Below, one piece after another: positions 34,064 to 45,899 of a DNA stretch of 64,000 nucleotides. Under the pieces are notes generated by a model. That model saw only the letters and a program-made list of their open reading frames with translations, was not told where the DNA came from and made no database searches. Where the stretch lies: the NCBI GenBank assembly GCA_033239125.1, contig BSWB01000006.1, positions 33,286,001-33,350,000 on the forward strand, written 5' to 3'. The stretch comes from Fagopyrum homotropicum (Eukaryota > Streptophyta > Magnoliopsida > Caryophyllales > Polygonaceae). Both the position numbers and the translations under genes were made by a program. How positions within the stretch are numbered: position 1 is the stretch's first letter; every line of letters begins with the position of its first letter.

Positions 34064-34116
34064 GAAGCCGCTTTATCTTGTTCGGGTTGCAAGTCTTCAA
34101 CGTATGGGTTGGGTTT
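34064..34116. repeat. 53-bp direct repeat, right copy
   Basis: Matches 30,222-30,274 with two differences. It starts exactly at the base following the LTR end. Confidence 0.9.
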
Positions 34117-34559
34117 TGAGTAGGAGCAAAGGATGATCCAAACGGCTTGGTGAGGCAGCCATGAAATGGCCTTCAATCCGTTTTGCACGTTGTAACACCT
34201 CGTTTGGGTTGGTCATCTTGTATGATTGTATGCTCCATTGTAAGAAGGTTCTTGGTTTGCATCCAAGTTCTCGAGTAGTCGCGCTTCAGTCACATATGAT
34301 ATCGAAATTATGACGCTTGACTTCATGGAAGATCGAGCTCCTTATGCATAATTAGGTGAATGGGGCGGAAATGCCTCAAAATAGGCCTTCAATGCCTGAA
34401 ACGTAAAAATAACCAGAGGTAGATACTGAAAACATAATATGAATGTATTTTCCATTATAAGGATATATATTTTTCCAAAATATGGGTAAAACTAGATGAA
34501 TAACAAGGCATAAAACACGTATGTTTCGATGTTATCAAACACCATCATATCCTTGACCT
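34117..34559. other. Intergenic stretch without a recognised gene
   Basis: A diverged copy of the 30,160-30,198 word is at 34,138-34,172, so the insertion target was itself repetitive. Nothing else is recognised. Confidence 0.4.
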
Positions 34560-35676
34560 CTTAATTTGTCAACTTGAAGACTGTAAGTGGAGAGGACGTT
34601 ACATATCTCTTCATAATGTGTTTATGAAGAAGTCTCTTAGACACGTCTGATAGCAAAGAAGTGTTTGTTAAAATACCCGCAAAATTTACAAACCTCAAGA
34701 TAATAGTCATTTGCTGTCCTCCCGATTCAGCTTGTGCTTCATCAACAAGAATAAAAAAACATGCATCTTAAACTTCCTCACGAATCATATAATGTACTTT
34801 GTTGGTCATGTTTGTCAATACCTCCTTTTGAATTTCTGAAGAAATATATGCGGAATTTGTTGGAGCATTATTTAATAAAACATCAATGACATTTGGCACA
34901 CATTTTGCTACAAAAATCAACCCATACAACTACATTTCCGCGATTAATAGAAAACTTTGAATCATCATGACCTCTAAAGGAACAACCTTGTAATGCTAGT
35001 CGTTGGATAACCATGATTGTTGTTTTAAGCCTCAATCGATTTTTTTTTATCACTTTGGCCCTACTCAGTCTCTCCATTACCTTATTAATATGGCAAGATG
35101 ACTTCATGAAAGATTCAACATATAAAACACACTTGTCATGGGGTGATGATGATGTCCCAACATGTTTCAAAATACACATTTTGTTCCTTGATGAACCCTA
35201 TTTCATTTATTAAATTAACCATTTACCAAAGTTGAAGAACAACTTCCATTATTCCCAAAAAGATAACATGGAAAACAATAACACTTATGTTTAGTAGATG
35301 AATATTCTAACCACTTAAAATCTTTAAACCAACAATGTTTAAAATGAGAAGACTCATTGACCTCATACTTTGCAAGTTTTGGTTGATAAGGCCCGTGCAT
35401 CAAATACTTCATCCTAATCTCATCTCTTTTCTCAAGAATCCAATCACATATTATATTCCTTATCCCCGGATCACAAACTAGTTCAAAAGATGTATCGGAA
35501 AGAAATTGATCGAGTTCATTCAGAGTAGAAAATAGTTCACTTGATTGATTAACCACAGGAGAAAGAGGAGGTGGAAGATTGTCACTCACATCAGGTTCAA
35601 TTGATTCTTTTTTTTTTTGAAAAAACAACACCATGTTGTTTTCACTTTTTTTTCTTGATGATTGTTGCAAAGACAT
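34560..35676 (-). pseudogene. TTF-type zinc finger/hAT-like (ZMYM1-like) transposase-derived gene, dead
   Basis: The minus-strand frame at 35,676-35,215 reads MSLQQSSRKKSENNMVLFF, LVCDPGIRNIICDW, REEIR-like KRDEIRMKYLMHGPYQPKL and HFKHCWFKDFKWLEYS, then KCYCFPCYLFG. This is the N-terminal TTF zinc-finger region of plant zinc finger MYM-type protein 1-like proteins. Downstream, broken frames give FRGHDDSKFSINRGN (34,990-34,940) and IQKEVLTNMTNKVHYMIREEV then FFILVDEAQAES (34,840-34,700). Those are DUF4371 motifs containing a catalytic-type aspartate. Several stops and frameshifts are present. The C-terminal hAT dimerisation region is missing. Confidence 0.8.
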
Positions 35677-36232
35677 AATTAACCTGCATTATGAATCGTG
35701 GTTGTCAAGTTAGCCAATAGTTAACATCTCAAACTAGTGTAAAGGGGAAACTATATATTAGTTGTAAATTATAACTAATCGTATATGTAGTATAATACTA
35801 TAACTTTTTAAACAACTATCGGGAATTACAAAAAAAAATTTATACAAATATAAATTTAAACGTTTATTAAAACTAATTTCAAATAAAAAAATTTAATATG
35901 TGCACTAATATATTATAATTAACAAACTAAAACTAAATCAAAATATAAATTCAGTTATATTCACTTATACACGTGATATAACATATCTAAAAACAATACT
36001 TAGTATAATAATTAACATATACTATCAATTCATCTAATAATTAATAGTTAATATTTAATAATTTAACTTAATTGTGCTTTATCTCTAGATTTGAGCAATC
36101 TAAATGAACAAAATAGTGGAAGATGTGAAAGTGTGTTTAATCTTTTGTAGAATTGTAGTTCTTGGGTAATAGAGTAGTAGTGTGTACCAATACAATGACA
36201 CAATTTTACAAAACAATTAAAAATCATTATCA
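35677..36232. other. AT-rich intergenic stretch
   Basis: Very AT-rich; no gene recognised. It ends at the target duplication of the first Mutator-like element. Confidence 0.5.
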
Positions 36233-36241
36233 AATACTTAA
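36233..36241. repeat. 9-bp target duplication, left, of MULE A
   Basis: AATACTTAA here versus AATACCTAA at 42,269-42,277 (8 of 9). Nine bases is the Mutator length. Confidence 0.75.
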
Positions 36242-36454
36242 GAAAGAATTTGGCCAAATATGCCCTTTTTTTATTTCTTTTAAGTTTGTGCACCCCTTTA
36301 ATTTTTACGACTTTCATTAAGGGTAGGTAAAAGTAATTAATCCCTCTATTTAAAAAAAAAAGAATAAGACATTGTTACGTAAGTTTAATTCCTTAATGTT
36401 TTTTTTCCTTTTTTATTACTTTTATTTTTTTTAATTTTTTGGTATGAAATTTCA

Positions 36455-36665
36455 TACCAGAAATTCATACCAAAATTTTTATACTAGAAATTTTATACCA
36501 AAAATTACACTAGAAATTCATACTAGAAATTCATACCAGAAATTCAGACCAGAAATTTCATACCATAAATTTATACAAAAATTCATACCAAAAATATCAT
36601 ACCAGAAATTTATAATAAAAAATTTCATATTAAAAAATTTTTCAGTATAAATTTTCTGGTATAAT
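36455..36665. repeat. Array of ATACC(A/G)(A/G)AAATT words
   Basis: About 15 imperfect copies of a 10-14 bp word (CATACCAGAAATT, CATACCAAAATT and similar). The same kind of array in reverse orientation lies at 52,200-52,375. It is a subterminal feature of this Mutator-like family. Confidence 0.85.
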
Positions 36666-37680
36666 TTCATACTTGAAAAAAGATTTCTAGTATAAATTCA
36701 TAAGAACAACCTCAAGTGAACAATCTAAATCAAACATTCATACATTCTTTAAACCCTCAAAATGGATATGACATCAAAAGTAGGTTCAAGAATGGGGCTT
36801 TTTATTGTGCATCATATCAAAATAGCTTGACACCAGAAGCTACCAAAGAATCAACTATACCTTTAATCTTCCCATGATACTTCTACTGTCTCTTCAAGGC
36901 ATCAAAGACACTAACCTCTCCACCAGGATCTTGCCAATCTATGAAGCAACAACTACGTCCATCGTTATCTCCATGCTTGTTCTCAAGCCCTTCTATTGTG
37001 AACTTGTTGAATCTACTACAATCGCAGTTGGGGAGACTTGGGCATAGTGAAGTGCATTTTCAACACATATGGCTTCAAATAGTCGATGATTCTTGGAGGC
37101 CTTGCAGCTGGTGGGATGACCTTCTTTTTCCTTTATTACCACGAACGACTCATCTGTGTATTGGGGAGACCAAGGATGCTTGGTTCGTGGCAAATTCTGA
37201 GCACAAAGAGGAGGAGAGTGAAGATGAATCGAAGTATTGGAGATGTGAAAGGTATTTCAACTGCTGTAGAAGAAGACCGGTGGAGTAGATCGTTTGGAAT
37301 CGTTCTTGTTTATATGAATGGCAAGGATACCTCTTACAGGAAAAGCGATTGATTTCTGCATAATCAAAGAGGTAACCATTAAGAATTTTTTCATAACCAA
37401 CTCAAAAGTTACTCTTAAACTTTAGCATGGTCAACTGAAATAGTTCAACGTCAGGTAGAAGACAATACATGTCCTCTATAAACAATACAAAACATAAGAA
37501 CAAAGTTTCTCTTGTAAAATATAACAGATAGTGACCACTGATAAATGGGCTCCTTAAACTCAAAATATTAATCTCTATGGTCTATAGTTAGATACTATCT
37601 GACTAAATTACGCTGATCAAATAGCAGATAAAGAAGTATGCATTAACCACTTCTACGTTTTCGTCATTCAACAACATATC

Positions 37681-39940
37681 CGTAACACCCCGAATCCGTA
37701 GGACTCAAAGTGTCACGGGGCTAGGACCTCACAATGGGTCTTGACCCTAGCCTGACAACAAGTTCATTGGATCTTACAACAAGACACAAATAAATATATA
37801 ACAACCTTTATAAAACAAAAACATCTGATAATATAATACATACAAAACCCCACAACCGAGTAGAAACAACATCAACGTATACATACACAACCCAAAAACC
37901 CATAACACCTAAATGTACGGAAGTCCTCTGCTGATCAATCCTCTAGATCACTATGCAGTCTTCCTAACTTGCAAAGGATCTACAACACGGTATGAAACCG
38001 TTAGTAACAATTCACACATAAGATAATGCAGATGCACATACACACAACAGAATAACGATAAACACCAAGCACGCTATCACAAATTTCCCGTTTAATAACG
38101 TTATACACACAAAACCATATTTATGATTGTGACACGAGAAACATATCATTCTCGCCTCTAGGTACCATAATCATCTAGAGTGAACTCAAGAGCACTTCCC
38201 GTGTACCATAGGGAGTGATGAAGTACCCTGTCCTAATACTAGGTCTGATCTAACCTCAAAGAACATCGCAGACTCCTTACAGATGAAAGAGAAAGGTTAT
38301 CACCACCCAGCAATCTTGGGTTAATATTCGTTATACACTCAAAAATATATTTATAGTTGTGGCACGAGAAGTATATCATTCTCGCCTCTGGGTCCCATAA
38401 CCATCTAGAGTGGAATCAGGCGCACCCCCCCGTAGGCCATATGTATATGGGGAGGTGACGTACCCTGACCGTATACCAAGTCTGGCATGCACTCAAAGAA
38501 CCTCTCAGACTCCTTACAGGATGAAAGAGAAAGGTTATCACCGCCCGCTTCGAGGGGACCAATCATACGTCGGTAATAATAAATATCGCATGCTATAAAG
38601 CACATAACAATCACCACTCATGCATACATCCAATATAGGAATGCAACTAAGTAAGTCCTTCGAAATTACCTGAATCAAAATATCCACAACAATCAATCAA
38701 CCTCGAATTCCCGTAGAAATAATCACCCCGCCTGATAAACAAGGCATAAACATCAATCGTCGGAATACATGCTAGAAGACTTTACTTCTAGCCTCATAGG
38801 TCCTCCAAGATCATAACTATCAATCCATAAACTCAACATCTCACAATTCCTCAAACCTCTCGTGTTATCATCTAATCAACATTACTCAATCTCAATCCTA
38901 ATCCCGATTTAGTTAATTTACCTTTAATTAATTAATTAACTATCACCAGAATAACGTTTTGCCCGCGGGCAATTTCTGAACCCACATGTCATCAGATTTC
39001 ATCAAACAAACAACTCATAATCACCAGAATAATATAACGAGCATAATGGAATTTCCAATCATCCATTTTGTCAAGCCTAAGATCAATTTAGGCCAAATCG
39101 CAATACGGAAAATGAATAAATTCATAACTTATTTGTTGCTAACCCGATTCACGATCCGAAAGAAGATTCGGAATCACAACGACGTAGGCTACGCTCGGAC
39201 ACTATCAAATTCATTGGAATCGGAGCGATGGAACCGGATACTATCATATATGCTCGACCAGACCTCCATTTGCCCGGAAACGCAGAAACTCGGTGCCGAT
39301 ATGAAGAGAATGAAGAGAGGAATTCAAAAATTCAAACGGAATTGAAATCGGCTTAGAAACGAAGAGTAGATCTGAGTTTAAAGGTTGAGAGAAATTACAG
39401 CTTTTACGATGAAACGTGAAAGGAAATGAATTAATAAACGATTTTTCGCTATTTATAGCGGAGACGATAATTATCCTTTAGTGAATTCGATAATATATGT
39501 TTCACCGATCCAAAGGCGGGTTGAATACCCTTCTCCAAACTTCTCGAAATTGGAATAATAAATTTGGAATATTGTAGGGATAATTATTCCGCAACTGCAT
39601 CGGAAAACTCGTATTTCTAAGCCGTCTTTCTTGGCCGCTAAGAAACGAAATAACGACTCTTTTGGCCATTTTTTCTTTCCATGTTATTTCATATCTAGGA
39701 CATGTCGATGTCTTGATCATTTCTCTCAACTGCATTTATATTAATCGAAGCTCCCAAATGCTCCAAATAGCAACAGAGGTTAAAAATAATTACCCCGGGG
39801 AAAAAGTGAAAAATTCTCCATATATCCAAAATTACGCCAGAAACATAATGGTGGGACTCACAGTCTTCACTTACGCACTCTTCGCGAGTTAATCAATATT
39901 AATCATCATTAATTAGGATTCGAAAATTCTAGCTCTTACA
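37681..39940 (-). mobile_element. Solo LTR (2.26 kb), Ty3/gypsy type
   Basis: Ends TGTAAGAGCT (minus, at 39,940) and GGGGTGTTACG (37,681), the TGTAA...TTACA-like termini of chromovirus LTRs, with the last base changed. Flanked by ATATC (37,676-37,680) and ATACC (39,941-39,945), 4 of 5 identical. There is no internal coding region. An internal tandem duplication of about 245 bp lies at 38,090-38,575. A 119-codon open frame at 38,986-39,345 has no family similarity and is not called as a gene. Confidence 0.75.
38090..38575. repeat. Tandem duplication (about 245 bp x 2) inside solo LTR
   Basis: Both copies run from CACGAGAA..TATATCATTCTCGCCTCT to GACTCCTTACAG..GATGAAAGAGAAAGGTTATCACC, at about 38,130-38,310 and 38,360-38,545, with roughly 15% divergence by eye. 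Confidence 0.85.
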
Positions 39941-40341
39941 ATACCAACTATAATGAGAACCTATACAAAATAGTGTAACACCTCGTCGTGAGATTATACA
40001 TCAATATATAAATCAAAATTTTCAGGAATCTAAAAGAGACATTGCAGCGATTTTGACGAGATCATCGACGTAGGAATTGGCGGAGTAGATCGGTTTGGAA
40101 GCGTTCTTGTTTGTATGAATGGAAGATTTGGGCTGAATTTGTTTCACCCAACCGTCTGCAACTTCACCTTCAAATCCATTACCACTATCTTAAACATCTT
40201 TCATACCTTCGTCCAAAAATTCACCAATCAATTGGATGATTTTGGGCAGTCAAGATCCAAAGAGGATCGAGCGAAAAAAAGTCATAGACCTAGAGAATCA
40301 ATCGATTTGGGGCAAAATCAACAATCAATATGGACAATAGT

Positions 40342-42039
40342 TGTAAGACCCCAGTCTTTTGCCTTCACCGCCCCCGCGGTGAAGAGTACCGCCCCTGCAG
40401 CAGGCCGCACCCGCGGCAGGGTCAGCCGCCCCTGCGGATGGTGACAAATTGTGTCCGATCTTTCTTTCGTTCGTTTTATCTTCCTTCCATAGATAGAATA
40501 TCCGATATTCTATCTTATGGGCCGATTGCCTTATCTTCTTTCTAACCCTAAACATCCTTCCTTCTATCTTTCCAGCCCGTCTCTATATATTCCCGCCTTT
40601 TCCTCCTTTTTCCCGTTTCTTGATCTGTCTTCAACCCTAAGAGCTGCAGCCATTCCCTTTCTTCTTGCGACCTTGTTGAATGTGTAAGTTCATCTCTTCT
40701 GGTTTCTTCATCACGTTCATATAGTTGTTGAATGCCTTTCCCTTCTATTTCATTTTCTTCTTCGTTCGTCCCTTTTCTTCTTCTCCAAGAATCAAGTTTG
40801 ATCCTTGATTCTTGTGGAGCGTTCCGTTGTTGATCCTTTGATGTTCAAAGGCTCCCTTGGTTGAGTTGTGACGTGGTTGTGTACTGAGAAGAGCAAGCTT
40901 TGGCCTTTGATGCGTTCCTCGCTGTCGAAGGAGTCGACAACGCTTCTGCACTATAAACCGCCCCCACGCCTCTATTGTTCCGCCCCGCGGCCATCCACCC
41001 ATGCGCCTCGTCCAACCGCCCCTACGGTTTCCTCAGCAGTAACTCCCGTTCTTGTGAGTTGCTCCCTTCCTTCCTTTCCTAGTTCCATTCCTTGTTTCTT
41101 GAGTATGCTGTTAGACTAAGGTTGAGCCCTTAGCTTGTGGAGATCTCTTAGAGATCATTGAGACTAGAAGTTATAGACTTCTAGCAACCGTTTCGTTCCT
41201 GATTCATGATGCTTGTGTGGACAGGCTTTCCTTTCTCCTTTCTTGAGGAAAACTGAGTGTTCTCTGAGTTGTTCGTTGGTCTTTGAGTTACCTTCGAGTG
41301 AGGTAAGTCCCTTGGACTTATTTAGCTTCATTCAGCGTATTAGTTGGATTGTATTGGCTTGTTTGTTTTGTTTATTCTTGTATAATGGATAACCGGAATA
41401 TGATTCACCCTTTATAACCTTAACTGGCCCAAGTGTATTATAACCAGGTGGTGACAACATGTCTAGTTCTACAGGAGACTAGAATGTGCTCTTGCAACCC
41501 AGGCCCGTAGGTAACGGATAGTACTGATCTATTCCTATTGGTAGACGGAAGCGGAGACGAGTTTCGGGAGATTCTCGTGTGACAAAAGAAGTTGATTTAG
41601 GAATGGATAACCTTAAAGAACGATAACAAATGGTTGTGTGCAAGCATGTTATGTGTTTTCTTTACCTTATGTGTGTTTGTGCCTTTACGCTCTTGCTAGT
41701 ATCTACGAATGTTAGCTAACGGTTTTTACCGTCGTTGTAGATGTTCCGCAGGTTCAGGATGTTGTTGAGTGATCCGGATAGTGTGGTCAGCCGGGGTTCC
41801 GTACATTATAGGACGGGATCGGGTTTATGTTTCTTTTGTTGTTTCCCTTTTGTTTTGAACTCGGCTGCGAGTCTTCTACGTTTTCCTTTGTTTGAACCTT
41901 TGGTTTTATATTGAGTTTTGGTTTTTCTTCGTGTGTGCCTTGTTGTAAGATCCGTTTGTTGTTGCTACTTTGAGGGTCAGGAACCATTGTGCGGTCCTAG
42001 CCCGTAGCGCTTCGAGTTCCTAGAACTTGGGGTGTTACA
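40342..42039 (+). mobile_element. Solo LTR (1.70 kb) with perfect target duplication
   Basis: Starts TGTAAGACCCC and ends GGGGTGTTACA. It is flanked by ATAGT on both sides (40,337-40,341 and 42,040-42,044). It is related to the LTRs of the gypsy element at 42,280-50,358 and lies in the opposite orientation. Near its start are four GC-rich interrupted palindromes in 70 bp: 40,368-40,379, 40,389-40,400, 40,405-40,416 and 40,426-40,437. More follow at about 40,960-41,020. The perfect duplication suggests a relatively recent insertion followed by LTR-LTR recombination. Confidence 0.92.
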
Positions 42040-42268
42040 ATAGTAGCCAAAACCCAAGAGAATCGAACGTTGTCAAAGAAAAAATCGTTCTGATTGTGGA
42101 GGCTCTCGGTGGCTGAGATTCAACAACGAGATCATATAAGGAGAAGAAAGGTGAAGATCTAGGGTTTGAACAGTAAAAATAAAACGGGGTATATTTACTT
42201 AATAGAATTATAGTATGTGCCTACTTACTAAACCCAAAACAGAAATAGCCTACCTACCAAATTCATCC

Positions 42269-42277
42269 AATACCTAA
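42269..42277. repeat. 9-bp target duplication, right, of MULE A
   Basis: AATACCTAA; see 36,233-36,241. The gypsy LTR begins only 2 bp further on. Confidence 0.75.
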
Positions 42278-42279
42278 TG

Positions 42280-44177
42280 TGTAACACCTCAAGTTCTAGG
42301 AACTTGAATCGTTACGGACTAGGACCTCACAATAGATCCCGACCCTCAAAGTAGCAACGACACAACGGATCTTACAACAAGGCACAAATGAATGAAAACC
42401 AAAACTCAATATAAAACCAAAGGTTCAAACAAAGGAAGCTTAAAAGAACCCGAGTTCAAAACAAAAGAAAAAGCAACAACATAAACATAAACCCGATCCC
42501 GTCCTATAATTTACGGGAACCCCGGCTGTCCACACCATCCGGATCACTCAGCGGCATCCTGAACTTGGGGAACATCTACAACATCGGTATAAACCGTTAA
42601 CTAACATTCTAGATATCAGAAGACAGTAAAGGCACAAACACACCTAAGGAAAAGTAAAACATGTAATCATGCTCACACTCAACCGGTTATTATCTTTCAT
42701 TAAGTTAATCCTTTTACTAATTCACTTATGTTGTCACACGAGAATCACTAGGATCTCGCCTTTGTCCCCTTTCAACAACAGGAATAGAGTGGATGCATCC
42801 CTCTGTCACCTGCTGGACTGGCCGCAAGAGCACTTTCCAGTTTTCCCATTCTGAACTGTACAAGCGGTCACCGCCCGGTTATAATACACTTGGGCCAATT
42901 AAGGTATAACAAGGTCAATCCTAGTCCGGTTATCAGTTATAACAATAAACAACAACAAAACAAGCCGAAACAATCAAACGGATGTACGGAATGAAGTTAA
43001 GTAAGTCCAAGGGACTTATCTCACTCGAAGGTAACTCAAGAATCCGCTAATTGGTCAACTTCTCAAAGGAAAGGATAGACGCTTGCTCATACAAGGCATC
43101 GGGAATCAGAACTGAACGAATACTAGAAGCCTACATGCTTCTAGTCTCAATGATCTCTACTAGATCTACTGTAGTGTGCTAGAAGTTTCCTGCATCTAGT
43201 CTCGATGATCGCTAAAGATCTCAACATGCTAGGAGAAGGATTCCTAGTCTCAAAGTTCGCAAGGAACATCATCAACAACATAGATCAAAGGCGTAAACCA
43301 CTCAAAGGAATCAACAAGCCACTAACTGGCATTCCCACTAATCATCTAGGTCCACCCTAGCATGATCTAACATAAGGAAAGGGCAAAGGAAACAAGGTAG
43401 GAAACAACTCACCAAAGACGGGAGTTACTGCACAATAACCGCGGGGGCGGCAGACAAGAGATGCAGGGGTGGAAACTAGGTGCAACCAGGGGGGGCAGGA
43501 AGATGAAATCGTGGGGGCGGTTTCTGGGTTGATCCGCAGGGGTGAAGGATTGTAGGCGCGGGGGCGGCGGCGTGACAGAAACGGTTGTCGACTTCTCGTT
43601 TACAACAGAACTTCAACAAAGTCAATGCTTGCTTTCTCAACACTCGAACACTTCACAACTCAGCCAAGGGAGCTTCTGAACGTCAACATATCAACAACGG
43701 AATGCTCACAAGAATCAAGACTCAATCTTGATCCTTGAAGAAGAAGGAAAAGAGAAGAACGAAGAACAAAACGAAACAGAAGGGAAAGGCTTGCAGCAAC
43801 TCATGAACGTGGTGAAGAACTGAGAGAAGGAGACTTACACGTTCAACAAGGGAAGGAGGGAAACAACTACAACTTTCAGGGTTGAAGAATAACGTATGCA
43901 AAAAACGGGAAAAAGAAGAGAAGATGGGATTATATAAGGGATGGTTGGAAAAGGACAAAGGAAGATCAGATTAGGGTTTAGAAGATAGAAGGAAGACGGG
44001 CCAAAAGCCCACGGATAGAATAAGATAGGAGAAGACCATGATAAAACAGTCCGTAGGCGGGTTGGGCCTAGCTGCACCTGCGGCTGGGCCGTGCCGCGAC
44101 CGCGGCAGGGAGGCGGAGCCGCGCCTGTGGCTCCCCTTCACCGCGAGGACGGTGAAGGCTAAAAACAGGGCTTAAAA
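42280..44177 (-). mobile_element. 3' LTR of Ty3/gypsy chromovirus-like element
   Basis: The plus-strand left edge is TGTAACACC. The minus-strand start lies near 44,177 by alignment with the solo LTR at 40,342 (TTTTAAGCCCTG versus TGTAAGACCCC), preceded by a short purine-rich AGGGGATCGGA. It is homologous to 48,618-50,358. It carries CCGCGGGGGCGG and variants at 43,440-43,570 and GC-rich inverted words at 44,050-44,155. Confidence 0.8.
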
Positions 44178-45640
44178 TCCGATCCCCTAAAAAGAAGTTT
44201 CGCCCCTAAACTTACAACAACCCAAAAGATCACACAACAACAACACGAAAACACTAAATATAACTCATATTTTCCCATGCGGGGCACGCAACTCATAACG
44301 TCACAAAAGTGTACGCAACTCAACAAAATAAAAACCGAAACACACAACTATGCTAAAGGTGCATCGAGCTCTGTGTAAAACTCCAGATAGTTCCTCTGGA
44401 TACTATCCTCTGTCTTCCACGCCTCATCATCTCTTCGCATCGACAACTGAACCTTCATCATCAGTATGCCCTTCTATCACAAGCGTCTTGTACTACGCTC
44501 TATGATAGCTACCGGGTGCTCTACGAACGTGTGGTCTGGCTCAACCACTAAATCCTCATGACTGACAATGTGTCTCGGGTCCGGTATGTACTCCCGTAAT
44601 TGAGACACATGGAAGACGGGGTGAACACCCTCAACCCTCGATGGCAAAGCAAGTCTGTATGCTGCATCTCCTACTCGCTCAAGGATCTCAAAAGGTCCGA
44701 CATATCTAGGACTCAACTTCCCCTTGACACCGAAACATATAACGCCTCGTGTCGGAGATACTCTCAACCAAACCAGACCTCCAACTCTAAACTCTAGAGG
44801 TCTTCACGTCTTATTTGTATAAGACTTATGTCGACTCTGTGCTGCTAGCATCCGCTCACGGATCACTGCTACTCGAGCCATGTCATCCTGAATTTGCTCA
44901 GGTGTTTTTCCGCTAGTACTACTCGGCTCGTCCCAACACAATGATGTACGTCATCTCTATTTGTATAAAGCCTCATAAGGATCCATCTTGATCGATGCGT
45001 GCCAACTGTTGCTATACGAAAACTCTCCTAAGGGAAGGTGATCTCGCCACACTTGTCCCTAATTTAACACGCAGGCTCTCAACATATCCTCTAGAGTCTG
45101 GATGGTTCGCTCGGACTGACCATCGGTCTAAGGATGATAAGCAGTCGTGAACTGTAGAGTCGTACCTAGGGCGGCATACACTTGCTGCCAAAACCTCGAG
45201 GTGAACCGTCCGTCTCTATCGAAGATTATAGTCCTAGGTACTCCATGAAGTCTCACTATTTGTCTAATGAACTCATCTGCCAATCGACTTATCGGCCACA
45301 TTTCCTTGATGGGAATGAAGCGTGCGGTCTTCGTCGATCGATCTACTATGACCCAAATAGCATGAAAATCTCGACTCGGGTCTCAAACCGGTAACAAGAT
45401 CCATAGAGATGTCCTCCCACTTCCACAGAGGTACGGAAAGTGGGTGTAGCTTGTATCCTGGACGATGATGCTCAATCTTGACCAGCTGATAGGTCACACA
45501 CTGAGCTACATATCTCGTTACATCTAGCTTCAGACCTCCCCACTAGAAAGAGCGTTTGATGTCCTTGTACATCTTACTCGCGCCATGGTGCACTGAGTAA
45601 TGTGAAGAGTGAGCCTTCTGAAGGATCCTCTATCTCAACT
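44178..45640 (-). pseudogene. Ty3/gypsy integrase with C-terminal chromodomain-like end
   Basis: From the minus strand: WGGLKLDVTRYVAQCVTYQ and KIEHHRPGYKLHPL..WKWEDISMDLVTGL (zinc-binding region and start of the core, 45,545-45,385). After several breaks comes KLSPRYVGPFEILERVGDA, with VHPVFHVSQLREYIPDP (44,730-44,580), the conserved C-terminal integrase block. A terminal frame-shifted segment reads QLSMRRDDEAWKTEDSIQRNYLE (44,445-44,375, quoted in part), resembling the end of a chromodomain. Stops are frequent, so it is inactive. Confidence 0.85.
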
Positions 45641-45899
45641 CTCGATCTGAGGGTATACATACATGCTCCTGGCATCTCAAGATCCCATCAGTACCAACTG
45701 CAAATTGTGGCGCCTCTCCTCGAGACATCCGGTCTTGGATCTTTGTCAAAGCTGGACAACCTTTTCTTTTGTTGGATCTCCGCCAACAGATCAGGTACTA
45801 TCTACAAGGTGGATAGGTAGCTGTCGGAATCCGGAAAGTGGATATCCATCTCTAACCACGCAAGGTCTCGCTATAATTGAGGATGAGCTGTCATCCTAG

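Larger units (their letters stand above)
36242..42268. mobile_element. Mutator-like element A (about 2.06 kb plus two nested solo LTRs)
   Basis: Left end GAAAGAATTTGG and right end (inward) GGATGAATTTGG, flanked by the 9-bp duplication. The subterminal region at 36,255-36,720 is homologous, in inverted orientation, to 52,195-52,610 of element B, including an array of ATACCAGAAATTC-like words. The right end (42,160-42,268) is homologous to B's left end (50,759-50,870). It contains no transposase. Unnested length, after removing LTRs at 37,681-39,940 and 40,342-42,039 with their 5-bp duplications, is about 2,059 bp. Element-internal sequence at 36,730-37,380 contains coherent but broken frames (minus: FTIEGLENKHGDNDGRS, FIDWQDPGGE) that may be another captured gene piece, unidentified. 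Confidence 0.8.

Noticed and set aside
36941..37288. 115-codon plus-strand frame in MULE A
   Set aside because: No family similarity. The opposite strand has equally plausible broken frames, so it is treated as unidentified captured sequence, not a gene.
38986..39345. 119-codon open frame inside the solo LTR
   Set aside because: No motif, compositionally like the surrounding LTR, and no splice or leader signals; chance open frame.
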